64,000 nt of DNA from Rhododendron vialii (lineage: Eukaryota; Streptophyta; Magnoliopsida; Ericales; Ericaceae): the NCBI RefSeq assembly GCF_030253575.1, contig NC_080557.1:41926501-41990500 (forward strand). The letters run 5' to 3'. The position numbers were made by a program, and so were the translations under genes. The stretch's first letter is position 1. The number at the start of each line of letters is the position of its first letter. Under the pieces are notes generated by a model that ran no database searches, was not told the DNA's origin, and worked only from the letters and a program-made list of their open reading frames with translations. Below are positions 31,426 to 43,383 of the stretch, piece after piece.

Positions 31426-32922
31426 ACTATGTCAAGCAAAATGGGAGGTTTTAGGCATGTAGCTGAGGGTGGTATTGGTGCAGGAGGGTGTGGCGTGGTT
31501 GGAAAATGGGACGTTCTTGTACATCAGGTTGGTGTCTTGCCAACCATGGTTCCCCTCGTCGTGATGCCGCTTTCTACGTAAAGCCACTATTTCGGTGCAA
31601 GACTTCATTCCTATTTCTTTTAGGATAACATTTTCTTTGCTGATCAGAAAACTACGCCAAGCAAGCAAAGTAAAAGTGAAACGAAGGAATAAATCGGGTC
31701 TAGGTATCCAAAGCCTTGTTTGTTTTTGCTTTATGGGGGCTGTAGGAATCCAATGACCTTTTCCAAACAGAATGATGAAGAATAGAGGAAGATTAGACAG
31801 CTTGCTATCTCAATATCTCAATATGTGAACAAGAACATAGCTAGCTGAGCTCTCCCACCCTCCAATGCATGTGGAAACTGCAATTCAACACAAGATCATT
31901 GGGTCTTCCTTCAGATGTGTCCCACTTGGACTTAAAGGTGGAAATGTGAATAGAAGACCTGGTAAGTAGTAGTACGATCCATGGATTGAATTTTACTCCT
32001 GGGAAAATCCAGAATCCCACCTTTGAATTGTGGTTGGAAGACTTTGGTAGGGAATTAGAGGCATGATAAGTAAATGTTCGATTGGAACTCCGGCACCCAG
32101 GATTAGTCGAGATTCGCGTAAGCTGATCTGGCCACCTAAATTAAAAAAAAAAAAAACCTAGTGGAAATTTTTTGAAATTTAACCAGTCTTTCTTTTTTTT
32201 TTTTTATCAGCAAATTTTCTTTCATAAATCTTTGAATAAGATTACGAAGATTTAACGGATCAAGGACACACCAGCGAAAACGCCACCCGAGAACCAAACC
32301 TAAAAGAAGACAAGGAGCCAGCCGAAATGCCACAAAGAAAACTCAACCGAAACAACATGAGTTTCAAATTTGCTCCCAAATCTTTCTTAAGCCTTGTTCG
32401 ATTCCATACAATAAAAAAAAGTCAAACAGGTGAGAACCAGGATCAATGTCCTTCCAAATCAATTTCAACCATTTTTACAAATTTCAAAATGCCATTGGCC
32501 AAATCTATTTCAAGCCCTCAAAATTCTGAAATATAGATACACAAGTAGATATTATAATTAAACAGTCATAGATATATATACACATGGTACACACTCAAAC
32601 ATACATTACTCCGGCTCCATACATTTCATCTTTTTGCTGCTCTTTCACTTTCCCATATCAATTATACCCAATATATAATACATGAGAAAAACTTACTCAC
32701 GGAGGAGCCCTGAAAAAGTTTTACGGCGCTCAATCTCTCGACCGTCCAAAAGTGTTTTGGACGGCTGAGATTGTGCGGAGGCGTCGGCTTTCTCTCATAA
32801 TACATACCCAACAGCCAAACTACTAGTAGTTAACAGTTAAAAAGAAAAATGGCGCCGAAAGGGTAAAAATAATGAACAAAGTTAAAAAGGTAGATCCAGT
32901 GAAATATTCCTCCTTTTATTTT
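31426..32922. other. Intergenic between the FDM cluster and the expansin gene
   Basis: Mostly unremarkable. A T-run followed by ATCAGCAAATTTTCTTTCAT (near 32192) may be a minus-strand LINE tail, but no target duplication was found. 32690-32800 holds a small inverted element with GACCGTCCAAAAGTGTTTTG and its complement. 32840-32922 is probably the 3' untranslated region of the expansin gene. Confidence 0.4.
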
Positions 32923-35900
32923 TCAAACTCGGAAGTTCTTTCCAGTGAAGGTTTGACCAAACTGCCAATGGGCCGGGACCATGTTCCACGAGGTGGAGGT
33001 CCGTCTGTCGCTTCCGGTGACCCGGAAAGAAAGGGCCTGGCCCACCAACACCGCGTTGGACTGCCAGTTCTGGCCCCAGTTCCGGCTCATGCTCATCCAG
33101 TCCGTTCTGGACCCTTTTACGCTCACCCTCACGATGTCACCCGCTCCTGCGACGTTGGTGACCAGGACAAGGTTGAAGTAGCGGAAACCGTTGATCGTGA
33201 ACCTTATCCCGCCTTGCTTCCGGCATGGCACCCTGCGTAAATAAATGGCAAAGTCAGGGGCTAGGTTGGTTCAACTGTTTTTTTTTTTTTTCTTCTTCCC
33301 GAACGGCAGAAACTGATTGGCTAAGGTTGGACCAGAAATAATTTGACATTGGTGGAAAAAGGATATCCTTGTCCCACCAAGAACTTTACTCCTGTTTCAA
33401 TGCTCTACCCTGTGTAATCAATTTCTTAATAACAACCATCATATGGTTGAACTTTTTAAAAGCAGGGCAATTACATTTGCCGAGCAAGACAAATATTGAC
33501 TCGCGCATTGTGACTATTGCAAAAGCGTAACCCAAAATGATCTCTTCCGGCATGTCAATTGTAACTATCATAGGTTTGCAAACGGGCAGTAAAGTAGATG
33601 TAATGGGATTTCACCTACTACGGAGCGTGTCCAACGTTTCAAGTATAAATATCTTTTTTTCTTTGTGCCCTTTGGGGTGCATCCTCCACGTGCATTGTAG
33701 ATCCTGGGCGGCGGCGCGGACAGAAAATCTAGAGTCACCTCGCAACCCAAATCTCTATTTTTACCAAGTGCTGGTATTTACCCTTGCACATAAGAGCATC
33801 TCCAATCCATACAAAATAGAGGATTGATGTAACACATTGAGGGGAGATTTTGTAATTTATTCCACTTTTTCTTCACTTTTTCTATTTTTTGGGAGAATTT
33901 TTGAGGGACCCACCGTCCTTTTTAGAGTTTGGTCCTCCAAAAGTAAATTTGGTCCTCTAAAAATGGAGGACCAAAAGTAAATTTGGAGTACAAATTTCCT
34001 CCAAACTCTAAAAAGGACGGTGGGTCCCTCAAAAATTCTCCCAAAAAAGTACAAAAAGTGAAGAAAAAGTGGAATAAATTACAAAATCTCCCCTCAATGT
34101 GTTACATCCATCCTCTATTTTGTATGGATTGGAGATGCTCTAAGCAGTAGACAGTAGTGGAGGTGAAGAAATAAGTAAAACCAACTAGGGGGCCACCCTT
34201 TCACATTCTCAGTTGAGAGGTCAATGAGTCAAATCTTGTCGCTTGCATGAAATAATTATTAATTTGTCTCTATAAAAGTGTCCCCCGTTTTTAATTTATT
34301 TCTTCGAACCCAACTATGGGAATCACAAGTTGTGCACCGTTTGGGGTTTTATATATGTGGAGTTTTCACGCAAATGATCCAAAATGTTTTTTGTTTGGAA
34401 TATTTTTTTATTAGCCTTTTAGAAATCAAGTGCCTGATTGATCATCCAATTTTTTTTTTAGAATTTTTACGTTCAAATTCCGAATTAGACTTTAAAGTTC
34501 AAGATTGAACTAAATGACCAATATGTAATTCTTTGACGTAATTTTCCTACCGCTTAACATAAAAAAGGATGAAATAATTAGGTAATTTCAGAAAGACCGC
34601 AATTCCAACCAACAACCCACTTAAATGCGCAAAGATCATTAAGAGCATCTCCACTAGCTTAGCCAAAACACAATATTCGACAAAATGGCGACAAAAGGGG
34701 GGAAAACACAGACCCGGCAGCCTCTTTTGAGAGGTCGCCAGTTTAACCTCGGTTCCAGTCCCTCGCTGGGTGAGGCAAGCTTCTTGCGCTCGCTTGCTTC
34801 GATTCTTGCTGCAATGTCATCGTCGGTCAGCAATACCACTCTCTCCGTTCCAGCGTCATCGCCAAAGGACATTTTCAACCGTGAATAGCCCAACCTCGTC
34901 ATCGTCGGAGGTTTTATTTTTTGGGGTTTTCAGGGGGTTTGATTTGTGGGTTTTTCAGTTCTATGGTTTGCGATCTATGTTTTTTTTCAGTTCTGTGGTT
35001 TCATCGGATGTTTGATTTTTTTGTTTCAATTTTGAGGTTTGATTTGTGGGTTTTTCAGTTTGAGAGAGAGAGATGTGGTTCCTATCGATGGGTTTCAAGA
35101 GTTGCCGTTCACTCTCTCTCTTCTTATTCTAAAAGGTGGTTTCCGGTAAGTGAATTTCTGTGTTTCCGATGAGTGAGTTTCAAGATTTCTGGGATAACGA
35201 CAAAGGGAAAGGTGGTTTACTTTGATGTCCTTACTTTATTCTAAATGCCTAGGGGTGTTGAGAGGCTGTTGGGTAAACTACAAATTAGTGGCTACCTAAC
35301 ACACTTTTCCTAGCCTAGCCAAAATGGCTAGAAAAATGGTTAAGCTGTTGGAGATGTTCTAACACGAGTAATCAAGCTTGCTCGATTAGGTTTGAGAGAA
35401 ACTAATTTGCAATACCAAAGTTAATGACAAGACACAGCTCCATTGACCCAGAGGGGTGCTCGAAATGACTACTCATGGACACGAAGTCAAGATCTTTACC
35501 AACCGAGCTACCCTCTGGATCCAAAAGGACACAGTGAACAAATCATGGGTCTTTCGGTTAATTGAGAACGTAGTAAATACCCAACTAAAATCTGGTCCAC
35601 AACACAAGGACCAAAACAGAGCATGACCCACGACAAAGCAAAAGACCCTACACATAAAAAACAGAGCAAGAGACAGAGTGAGTTAAAGACAAGGAGAAAA
35701 AGAAATTTACCGGCGGTAAGCAACGGGCACAATTCCGGCACGGTACTCGGCAATTTTAAGAAACATCGGCATGGCGAGGTCGAAGTGGGTCCGAGGAGGG
35801 TTGCACCAGCCGCCGTTGTCGTTGGGGAGGGCGTAGTTCGGAGGGCAGAAGTTGGTGGCGGTGACCAGGATCGAGGGGCTGCCGGAGTGGCACCAGGTGG

Positions 35901-36993
35901 GGTCGTTGGCGCACTTGATCTCGAAGCAGGCGCCGCAGCTGAGGCCGTTGTTGAAGAGTGCCGTGCTTAGGGCCGCCGTGTTGACGCCATAGCCTTGGCT
36001 GTAGAGGTTGCCGTACCCACATGCTCCTCCTGTTTGTGAAAAAACAGAGAGATGGATTAGTAGTAGTACTCCGTATTTGATTATGTCCAATTTAGTAGGG
36101 CTGAAACGTGAAGCCACATAAACTGCGTGAACATAAGCTAGCGCATGCACAAACTTGAAGAAGTCTTTGAAAATTAGTGCAACTATATAAAATTAGCGAC
36201 GGCGAGAATTGAAAACGAAAACGTAACGTAAAAGTTGGGATAGAGCCTTGTTGGAGTATTGTGTGAGCATGGATGGAATTAAGACGAGCCAATGGCGTAT
36301 GGGCCCCTGCTTATGGATTAATTTTTCAGTTTCAATGAGTTTATCTATTTTTAATGACTTTTTCAAAAGTTTATAGGGGGCACAAGAACGACATAGAAAA
36401 TGGGAGTAAGGAAGGCCTCATTTGGCCTAAATTTTTTGGTCCTTTTGACAAAGTCTTTTTTGGTTCTTTTTTATAATTTTTACTAGATTCGGGTAAAATT
36501 TTTTTTATTAATCATTCACTCCGACAAGAAGAATAAATTAGTACTGCCGATAAAAAAAAAGAGAGAATAAATTAGTACTATAAAAATATATATTAAAGTT
36601 GAAAAAAACTCACTAAAGACCAAAAACGTTTGATAAAGACAGCCTCTTAGTGTCTCACATTATACCCCAAATTGCACTGCTGAAAAAAATCTACTAATGA
36701 CACTAGCCAGCAGAATTTGTAACGTTTTAAGATAATTGAGTGTTTGAATCATCTTACGTACATTATTATAGATCTTGAGACAATGTGTTTGAAAAAGGCC
36801 AGAAATTACAGTTGTTGGATGAAGAATTTAGTAGAGATTGCATACCCATTGTACCAGAGGCGTCATTGCCGCCATAAAAGGTGGCGTGAGCGCTTCCCCA
36901 CTGTCCGCCGGTGTAAACCCCTGGGATTCTTGCTTCGATTAGAGGCAGAATCGAAACAAGAGACACAATGCAGCCCACAATAATGCCACCCAT
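32923..36993 (-). CDS. Alpha-expansin
   Basis: Three exons (36993-36846, 36029-35711 and 33232-32923) encode 258 residues, the usual alpha-expansin length. A hydrophobic signal peptide (about residues 1-22) is followed by the mature N-terminus with [14 protein letters not shown]. Next come the GH45-like domain with conserved cysteines ([46 protein letters not shown]) and the HFD motif at residues 131-133. Exon 3 encodes the CBM63-type C-terminal domain ([31 protein letters not shown], ending TFTGKNFRV). Expansins are secreted and loosen cell walls non-hydrolytically at acid pH. The two-intron layout is typical of EXPA genes. Intron 2 (2.5 kb) is inflated by two MITEs and a SINE-like sequence. 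All exons are open, so the gene looks functional. Confidence 0.95.
33794..34140. mobile_element. 347-bp fold-back MITE (GAGCATCTCC ends) in expansin intron 2
   Basis: A nearly perfect palindrome: GAGCATCTCCAATCCATACA on the left and TGTATGGATTGGAGATGCTC on the right. The 3-bp TAA repeats at 33791-33793 and 34141-34143 are consistent with a PIF/Harbinger-type target duplication. Confidence 0.85.
34643..35359. mobile_element. 717-bp element with GAGCATCTCC ends in expansin intron 2
   Basis: The left end GAGCATCTCCACTAGCTTAG matches the complement of the right end (GAACATCTCCAACAGCTTAA). TAA flanks both sides. The interior (34690-35200) is not palindromic and has short open frames on both strands. 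It may be captured DNA, but no known protein was recognised. Confidence 0.7.
35395..35522 (-). mobile_element. tRNA-derived SINE-like sequence in expansin intron 2
   Basis: On the minus strand, CCAGAGGGTAGCTCGGTTGG (A-box-like) and a TTCGAGCACCCCTCTGG segment give a complete seven-base acceptor-like stem (CCAGAGG/CCTCTGG). The middle does not fold as a normal anticodon arm, so this is not called as a tRNA gene. Confidence 0.45.
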
Positions 36994-37018
36994 TTTCTCT
37001 ATGTACAACAAACAATGG

Positions 37019-37022
<4 letters not shown>

Positions 37023-37058
<36 letters not shown>
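37023..37058. repeat. (GA)n microsatellite in the expansin 5' leader
   Basis: Eighteen GA units, read as (CT)n on the coding strand, about 30 nt upstream of the expansin start codon. Pyrimidine-rich CT leaders are common in plant genes. Confidence 0.85.
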
Positions 37059-37059
<1 letters not shown>

Positions 37060-37841
37060 GGTGAGGGAAAAGGAGGGGGAAGGTGAAGCTCTACTTATGG
37101 AGGAGGCTGGAGGGGCTCTCAGTGGCAATTGATGTAATTACACCTTAATTAGGACGTACCTTCCAATTATATTGCTGCTTGACAGAGGTTAGCGTAGGGT
37201 CCACGAGTAATTATCCCGCGTAACTCTCGACCATTTACGTAACGAAAAATTATGTGCAAGGGATATTATCATTCACTTTTTTGTTAGGTGGTCGGTAGAT
37301 AAGGAGTGACAAACGTTTTGCGGCGACGATCTTTTATCCAAGAAAGTATCCCATAATTGGTTAGGGTTCCACGCCCTTAGTCACGTAATCCTTTCAAATG
37401 ATTCGTTTCCACTCTCAATTCTTGCTTTGCATTCGTGCTCTCAATCTTCACGTTCACGAATTATAGTTGTTTTGGAAGTTTTCAAAAGATATTTTTCACG
37501 CTCATGCAAGCGCTCTTGCACGTACATACGCATTATGTAACTTAGGGTCCAACCGGCCACTATCGAACTGCTTTTTCACTTTTTTCCTTCTACCACACAA
37601 AACACTGTCGTACTTGGTGTCTCGTTCGTTACTCATGTGAACTTTTTTACCTCTGAAGGGAAACAGTGGGAAATAGACTCTCCGATAAGTCAACCACTGT
37701 GCGAGAGAGCAAATCTCTGTTCACACTTTTTGGTTTTTGCTCTTTTTTCTACTTATGTTGTGACCTCAAGAAATATGCGAGTGTATCCTGCTACAAGACA
37801 ACCCCGAAAATTATAAAGATGATTCTCTTCCATTTCTGTAA
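37059..37841. other. Expansin promoter region; no repeat recognised
   Basis: Upstream DNA of the minus-strand expansin gene. No unambiguous TATA box could be fixed by eye, and no coding frame was recognised. Confidence 0.35.
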
Positions 37842-38218
37842 GAGCATCTCCAAAGGAAATCGCAAAATCAAGAACAAATCATACATGGTTGAAGTGCCAT
37901 TTCATGTTAAAAAGAACGGACATTCTAAAGTTGCCACACATTGTGTGGTGGATGGCTCTCTTACTCTTTTAAGTTAAGAGTGAGAAATGAGTTTTTGAAT
38001 TGTCACACATCAATTACAGTATATACTATTTAGGATTGGATAGTTTGTATCTAATTGTTTGACAAAGTGGGTCCTTTAAAGTAAAAAAGAGTAATAAAAA
38101 ACTTAAAGTTTGAAGAGTTTTATGGAGCGCATGTGTTACAAATGACTCTTCAACTTGTCACATAGATTTCTAAATCTCTTTTCGGTATAGAAATTTCTTA
38201 CCTCCTTTAGACACGCTC
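37842..38218. mobile_element. 377-bp MITE (GAGCATCTCC ends)
   Basis: GAGCATCTCCAAAGGAAAT on the left versus the complement of the right end (GAGCGTGTCTAAAGGAGGT). TAA lies on both sides (37839-37841 and 38219-38221). Confidence 0.7.
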
Positions 38219-38342
38219 TAAAGGGGAGTACCGTACAATTTCTAATTACAATAATTTTTACGTAAAGCTTCGTTTCGTTTATGTGGCTCGTTTATATCTG
38301 TGAAAATCATATACTATAAATCATTTGGAGCCATATGACTAA

Positions 38343-38564
38343 GGAGTGCAATTTTGTTCACCCTCTTTAAAAGAGGGTGAACATTACCCTCCCTCTTATT
38401 AGTTAAAATGGTGTGGATCACACCTCAAAGTGATGTCATGCTTACCATGCAATACACTTTTTGGTAAGCATGATATCACTTTGTGATGGGATCCATGCTA
38501 TTTCAACCAATAGAAAGGAAGGTAATATTCACCTTTTTAAATGGAAGGTGAACAAAACTCAACT
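38343..38564. mobile_element. Fold-back MITE
   Basis: Arms GTGCAATTTTGTTCACCCTC and the complement of GAAGGTGAACAAAACTCAAC. The inner arms pair through CAAAGTGATGTCATGCTTAC and GTAAGCATGATATCACTTTG. Confidence 0.75.
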
Positions 38565-38668
38565 CTATGACTGAGTAATTGCGAGTTATTGCATAACGAG
38601 CGGCTGCGGTTTGAAGATCTCTTAAAGGGGACCAGGTAAAGGACTAAAAAGAGTCACATATGGGTCGT

Positions 38669-38805
38669 TAATGGGATATGATCTGAATTCCTCTGGCATA
38701 CGCTGATGAGAGTCGTAGGACTCTTGGGCTAAGTCACACAATGCACGTGTGCATGCGTGAATGGGAGTATGAGATCGAGCGTGAAATTCAGATCATATCC
38801 CATTA
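38669..38805. mobile_element. 137-bp MITE
   Basis: The perfect 22-bp terminal inverted repeat starts TTAATGGGATATGATCTGAA and ends with its complement. The middle is unpaired. Confidence 0.75.
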
Positions 38806-39727
38806 AGGTTCGTTCCATTAAGATTTTTATTTTTTAAATACTTATTTTCCGTTATACGAAGCAGGTTATTTTCTCACAATACATCACATTTAATTCAAAA
38901 AATAAGTACTTACTTGAAAAATAAACACTTATTTCAGTTAGCAGAACACAAACGTTTAATTTATTAAAATTTGCAAGAACACATATTAAGTGTGCAAATG
39001 CGGAGCGAGAATTGAGAGCACGACCGCACTCGTCATAATAAAAATGATTATGCGACCAAGCTGTTAAACGTTGTGGGGTAATCAACCAATCAAACGCACG
39101 ATGATGCATTGGAACTACGAAAGCATCCAACGCAACGCAACGCAACGCAGCATGGGCCGGGTGGAGGCGGGACCCAATTAATCCCGTAAAAATCGGTGTT
39201 AATCCATACGCTACCCGGGCCTTTTAATCGAAATGGGCCAGGCCTGGTCCACCGGGCATGTGCGCATCTTGAACCGCACGAGCACCCGGGGCCCATCCAT
39301 TCCGGTTCTCAACACCTCGCTCACATTTTGATGATGTTATTATTTGTCTCTGCTCCTTCTGGAAGCCCCAATTCCCTCGCCGTTTGTTAGCGGTTAAAAT
39401 TTCGAGGAATGTTTGTTACGGTTACTCCTTTTGTCCCTTTTTTCAAGTGTTCAGTACGGCTCTGTGTGCCATTTTCAATGGTTATATTTCTCGACGTATA
39501 TTATGCTTAATATTTTTAAAATCACTGTCTTGTAGAAATAATTGAGATACATCAAGGAATATTCATATTGCATATTTTTAGCAATATACATTAAGAGATA
39601 TTAGACAATTAAACATAACATGCAAAACTGTAGTGGACATTTTAAAAGAAAGAGATGGAGTAAAATCTAGACGGATATATATAAATACTATAGGAGGGTG
39701 TTATGATAAAAAGTGAAATTTTTACTA

Positions 39728-39999
39728 CTCCCTCCGTCCCTTTTTTTGTGTCCAGTATTCCATTTTGGACTGTCCCTTTATAAGTGTCCATTTTGTAAAG
39801 TTAGGGGGGTAAAATTTGGTGCATTGTCTATTTTGTCCCTAAATGTAGATTTCATTTTGAAAAGTTAGTGAGTAAAAGTGTAATGATGATGGGTAAGTAG
39901 GAAAAATGGAGGAAAAAGTTGATGTGAAATGTGTAATGATGATGTCTTTTTAATAAGTTGGAGTTACGAAGCAGGACACTTAAAAAGGGACGGAGGGAG
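39728..39999. mobile_element. Stowaway MITE (Tc1/mariner type)
   Basis: Classic CTCCCTCCGTCCC / GGGACGGAGGGAG ends flanked by TA on each side; 272 bp. Confidence 0.9.
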
Positions 40000-40081
40000 T
40001 ACTATAGAAGCATGATTAGTCATGAAGGGTTTTTGGATATTTTTTAAAAGGTGATATAGATTGATAAATTTGATATGAATA

Positions 40082-40343
40082 GGGTGACTGATATTTTCAT
40101 AATGAATAACGATATTTTTTTAAATAGATTTCGGATAGAGAGGAGGACAAATTATGGACATGCACGGGGAGGGTAAATTTTATCTTGGTGTAGGGAGATT
40201 ATTCAGTATCCTGGGTGACTGATATTTACATAATCAATAACGATATTTTTGTAGATAGAGTTCGGATAGAGAGGAGGACAAATTATGGATATGCATGGGG
40301 GAGGGTAAATTTTATCTTGGTGTAGGGAGATTATTCAGTATCC
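40082..40343. repeat. 131-bp tandem duplication
   Basis: Two adjacent copies, 40082-40212 and 40213-40343. Both contain GGGTGACTGATATT, GGATAGAGAGGAGGACAAAT and GGGAGATTATTCAGTATCC. They differ at a handful of sites. Confidence 0.9.
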
Positions 40344-40484
40344 CGAATTTGCATATACATGCGGGAGTGCGAGTGCAGCCAAACTCTTGATATAAGCGAA
40401 CCGCAGTGTCACATCAGAAATTATGTTATATTCGGGTTCATCATAACAAATAGGTCGTAAATATTGAAACATTCGAGATACCAA

Positions 40485-40488
<4 letters not shown>

Positions 40489-40545
<57 letters not shown>
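40489..40545. repeat. (AT)n microsatellite
   Basis: An uninterrupted run of about 28 AT units at the left edge of palindrome E3. Confidence 0.95.
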
Positions 40546-40548
<3 letters not shown>

Positions 40549-40551
40549 TCG

Positions 40552-40895
40552 GGTTCTGGTGAGGGATCCCGCATTTTAAAAAAATGCGGGACTCCCCTTC
40601 CCTATTGAATTTCGATGATCTGAGCCGCTCAAAGTGAGCAGAACGTGATTTTAAGGGTCCCCGCGAGAAATCAGCAAAAAAATGACCGGGAAGGGCTTCA
40701 TCCGAGCAGTTTTCATTGAACGGTTAAAAAAAAAACTGCTCCGATGAAGCCCTTCCCGGTCATTTTTTTCGCTGATTTCTCGCGGGGACCCTTAAAATCA
40801 CGTTCTGCACACATTGAGCGGTTCGGATTTTCAAAATTTGATCGGAAAATGAAAGTCCCGCATTTTAACAAAGTGAGGGATCCCTCACTTGATAA
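40552..40895. mobile_element. Palindromic element E3, left member of a pair flanking (TA)n
   Basis: Left arm: GGGATCCCGCATTTT, GAGCCGCTCAAAGTGAGCAG, AACGTGATTTTAAGGGTCCC, GCGAGAAATCAGC, AATGACCGGGAAGGGCTTCA. The right arm has the complements, with a loop near 40725. The core is shared with E1/E2. Confidence 0.8.
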
Positions 40896-40902
40896 TTTGT
40901 GT

Positions 40903-40921
40903 ATATATATATATATATATA
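40903..40921. repeat. Short (TA)n tract between E3 and E4
   Basis: About ten TA units, at the symmetry centre between the two palindromes. Confidence 0.9.
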
Positions 40922-40929
40922 TTAGAAAT

Positions 40930-41275
40930 TTTCAAGTGAGAGATCCCTCATTTTGTTAAAATGAGGGACTTTTATTTCCCGATCAAATTTTGAAAATCCG
41001 AACCGTTCAATGTGTGCAGAACGTAATTTTAAGGGTCCCCGCGAGAAATCAGCAAAAAAAATAACCGGGAAGGACGTCATCCGAGCAGTTTTTTTTGAAC
41101 CGTTCAATGAAAACTGCTCGGATGAAGCCCTTCCCGGTCATTTTTTTTGCTGATTTTTCACGGGGACCCTTAAAATCACGTTCTGATCACTTTGAGCGGC
41201 TCGGATCATCGAAATTCAATCGGAAAGGGGAGTCCCGCATTTTAATAAAATGAGGAATTCCTCACCGGAACCTAA
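40930..41275. mobile_element. Palindromic element E4, right member of the pair
   Basis: Its left arm (CAAGTGAGAGATCCCTCATT) is the complement of the right end of E3. The arm order is the same: AACCGTTCAATGTGTGCAGA, ACGTAATTTTAAGGGTCCCC, GCGAGAAATCAGC, then the complements. E3 and E4 together form a larger inverted structure around the TA tract. Confidence 0.8.
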
Positions 41276-42104
41276 CTCATATATATATACCGATAGATCT
41301 AATCCATACTTATGGTAGTTTTATAGCTTACATCGAGTATACTCAATGTATTTTTCCAGTATCTATCTATAGTAGTGCTCATGGGATGTGCAAGTGGAGT
41401 CGTTTGATCCACTGAGTTGTAAAACTTCTTAGAATAAAAATAGACTTTTTACTGGTTTTTACAAATTCGACCCATATACTATATTACAATATTTACTGAC
41501 CCAAAAATCACATTCTAATGTAATGTGTGAAGTTTCAGATATTGAACTTGAGTGTCCATAAATCCTTGCTCTGATTGTGCTCTGCTCATACATAGATAAT
41601 TGCAAAATCAACTCAATACGTTTTCTTTTGTAGTAAGGAGTACTTAAAGTAATGTCGCTTACATTCGACAAGCATAGCAATCCCATCTTATAGTTTGGTA
41701 ATTTTGTCTGCGAAATTTCTTGTAAATTAAGTTAGGCAAAGTCGTTGATGTAGAAAACTGATTGGGAGATACTGCCCAGTGGAGGTATTTGGCAGCGGTG
41801 ATGAGCGATCGATTTGGCCATTCATTTCGGAAATTAACTGCTTGGATCTTGACCAAGCAATGGACGGTTCAAATTTGTATGCATTAAATTTCAATTTGAG
41901 CCGTCCGTGCCGAGATGAACGTCTAGACGCCGCTTGATCGGCGTAATGAAGTAAAAGCTAACAACTTTTGAAAATGTTTTCCTATCTTCTAATTTTGATT
42001 TGGACTTTGCTCGATAAACTGATAGTCACGTTAGCACTACGTAAAACAATTTCTTAGCTACTTGGGTTCAACTCCGTATTGGGTTGATTGAAATATATGT
42101 CGAA
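41276..42104. other. Intergenic; small inverted element only
   Basis: At about 41840-41945 TTGACCAAGC and GCTTGATCGG, with ATGGACGGTTCAAATTTG and CAATTTGAGCCGTCCG, form a small degenerate hairpin. No coding sequence was recognised. Confidence 0.4.
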
Positions 42105-42520
42105 TGGAGCCGGCTCCTCTCCAGTTTTCTTCTCTCTGGCCCTTGTCCAGTTTGCATTTTGGTGGGCCCATTCTAAGTGCACAACAGTTTATAATGTGAG
42201 ATCTCATCGAAATCATGTCGATCGGTACACATTTATATTGACCAAATACACACAACTGGATTGGAATCCAGTGTGAATGATATACTTTTCAAATATAAAT
42301 GTATACCAATCAAGTATCAATTGGTATTCGATCATCATAATTTATTAGGTGGTTGGAGTTCTCGACCAAATCTCCAATATGAACGATTCCAATTATTATT
42401 GTGGGCCTTGGTGTGGTTGGAGTTCTTGACGAAATCTACAACATGAACGGTTCCAATCATTATTGTGGACCTTGGGTGGGCCTACAAAAATGCAAACCGG
42501 AGAGAAGCAACCGGTTCCTT
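42105..42520. mobile_element. Degenerate TIR element
   Basis: The left GGCTCCTCTCCAGTTTTCTT and CAGTTTGCATTTTGGTGGGC match the complement of the right segment (GGTTGCTTCTCTCCGGTTTG, GCATTTTTGTAGGCCCACC). A direct repeat of about 75 bp (TGGTTGGAGTTCT, TGAACG-TTCCAAT-ATTATTGTGG) lies in its right half. Confidence 0.45.
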
Positions 42521-42853
42521 CCGAATTTACTCCAAATATGATCAAGCCAATCTTAAATTTGACAGAAACTCACTCCTTTTTTTTCTTTTTTTTTACACTA
42601 TTCATTTTGAAAATTGATTTTCACTCCTTTTTTTTTATATCCACACCCCTTTTTATTTTTATGTTGAAAGTGTATGTATTTTTTTTGTTAGAAGACAAAA
42701 AAGAAAGTATGGATATAAGAAATGAGAGTATGAAAATCAGTTCCCTTAAATTTTTAGTTAAAAAATGTGTTACTTTTCAAACTGTGTGATGGTATAACTT
42801 TTTGGAACCAGGTCACACAAAAGTATTTTTACAAAAATACATGGCTGTTGATT

Positions 42854-42957
42854 TTGTCACTCCCTTTTTTTGTTAACGCCACTCCTCTGCAAGTGTATTT
42901 TTGGTGCAAAAATACACTTGCAGAGGAGTGACGTTAACAAAAAAAAAAGTGACAAAA
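42854..42957. repeat. 104-bp near-perfect palindrome
   Basis: TTTTGTCACTCCC on the left pairs with GTGACAAAATC on the right. The 30-base core CTCCTCTGCAAGTGTATTTT is followed directly by its complement. It is probably a short MITE. Confidence 0.85.
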
Positions 42958-43210
42958 TCATTTCCCTAATACATTCGAATGAGATCCTAAATTACACGAA
43001 AATGGAGGTATAAAAAGAATTTTGGTACAAGTGATTTTACACTATCCAGCTCCATGTGCCCTCCCGTGCAACACAAAGTGCAGAAGCCCAATAAATGGGA
43101 AAATTATTCAATGCTCTTGCGTCACTGTCATGTGGTGCGCGCCCTAAATTGTTGTCGATTACATATTTATGTGTTCTCCATTGCCTAAGTGTGTAGAGTC
43201 CACTAAAATA

Positions 43211-43383
43211 CTCTCTCCGTCTTGATTTGTTTGTCTCTTTTTTAACTTATACATGTTCAAATTGACCGTCCAATTTCAAAATTAATGGCTCAGATTACGT
43301 AAAATTTCAAATCAATGGATTAAATTTGATTTTCTTAATAAGTTAAAATTTGAAATTGAACAAATAAATCGGAACGGGAGGAG
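43211..43383. mobile_element. Short Stowaway-like MITE
   Basis: CTCTCTCCGTCTTGATTTGT and the complement of ATAAATCGGAACGGGAGGAG, with TA on both sides; 173 bp. Confidence 0.75.

Noticed and set aside
31432-31668. 78-codon minus-strand frame downstream of the FDM cluster
   Set aside because: No recognisable motif or neighbouring exons; length is within chance expectation.
32192-32340. LINE 3' end with poly(T) at its left
   Set aside because: The T run and following words look right for a minus-strand LINE tail, but no target duplication or coding remnant could be shown.
34654-34902. Possible captured gene inside the 717-bp MITE
   Set aside because: Frames on both strands are short and match nothing recognised; a translated search would be needed before calling a captured gene.
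35395-35522. A second tRNA gene on the minus strand
   Set aside because: It has an acceptor-like stem and A-box but no proper anticodon arm, and the B-box is poor; better explained as a tRNA-derived SINE.
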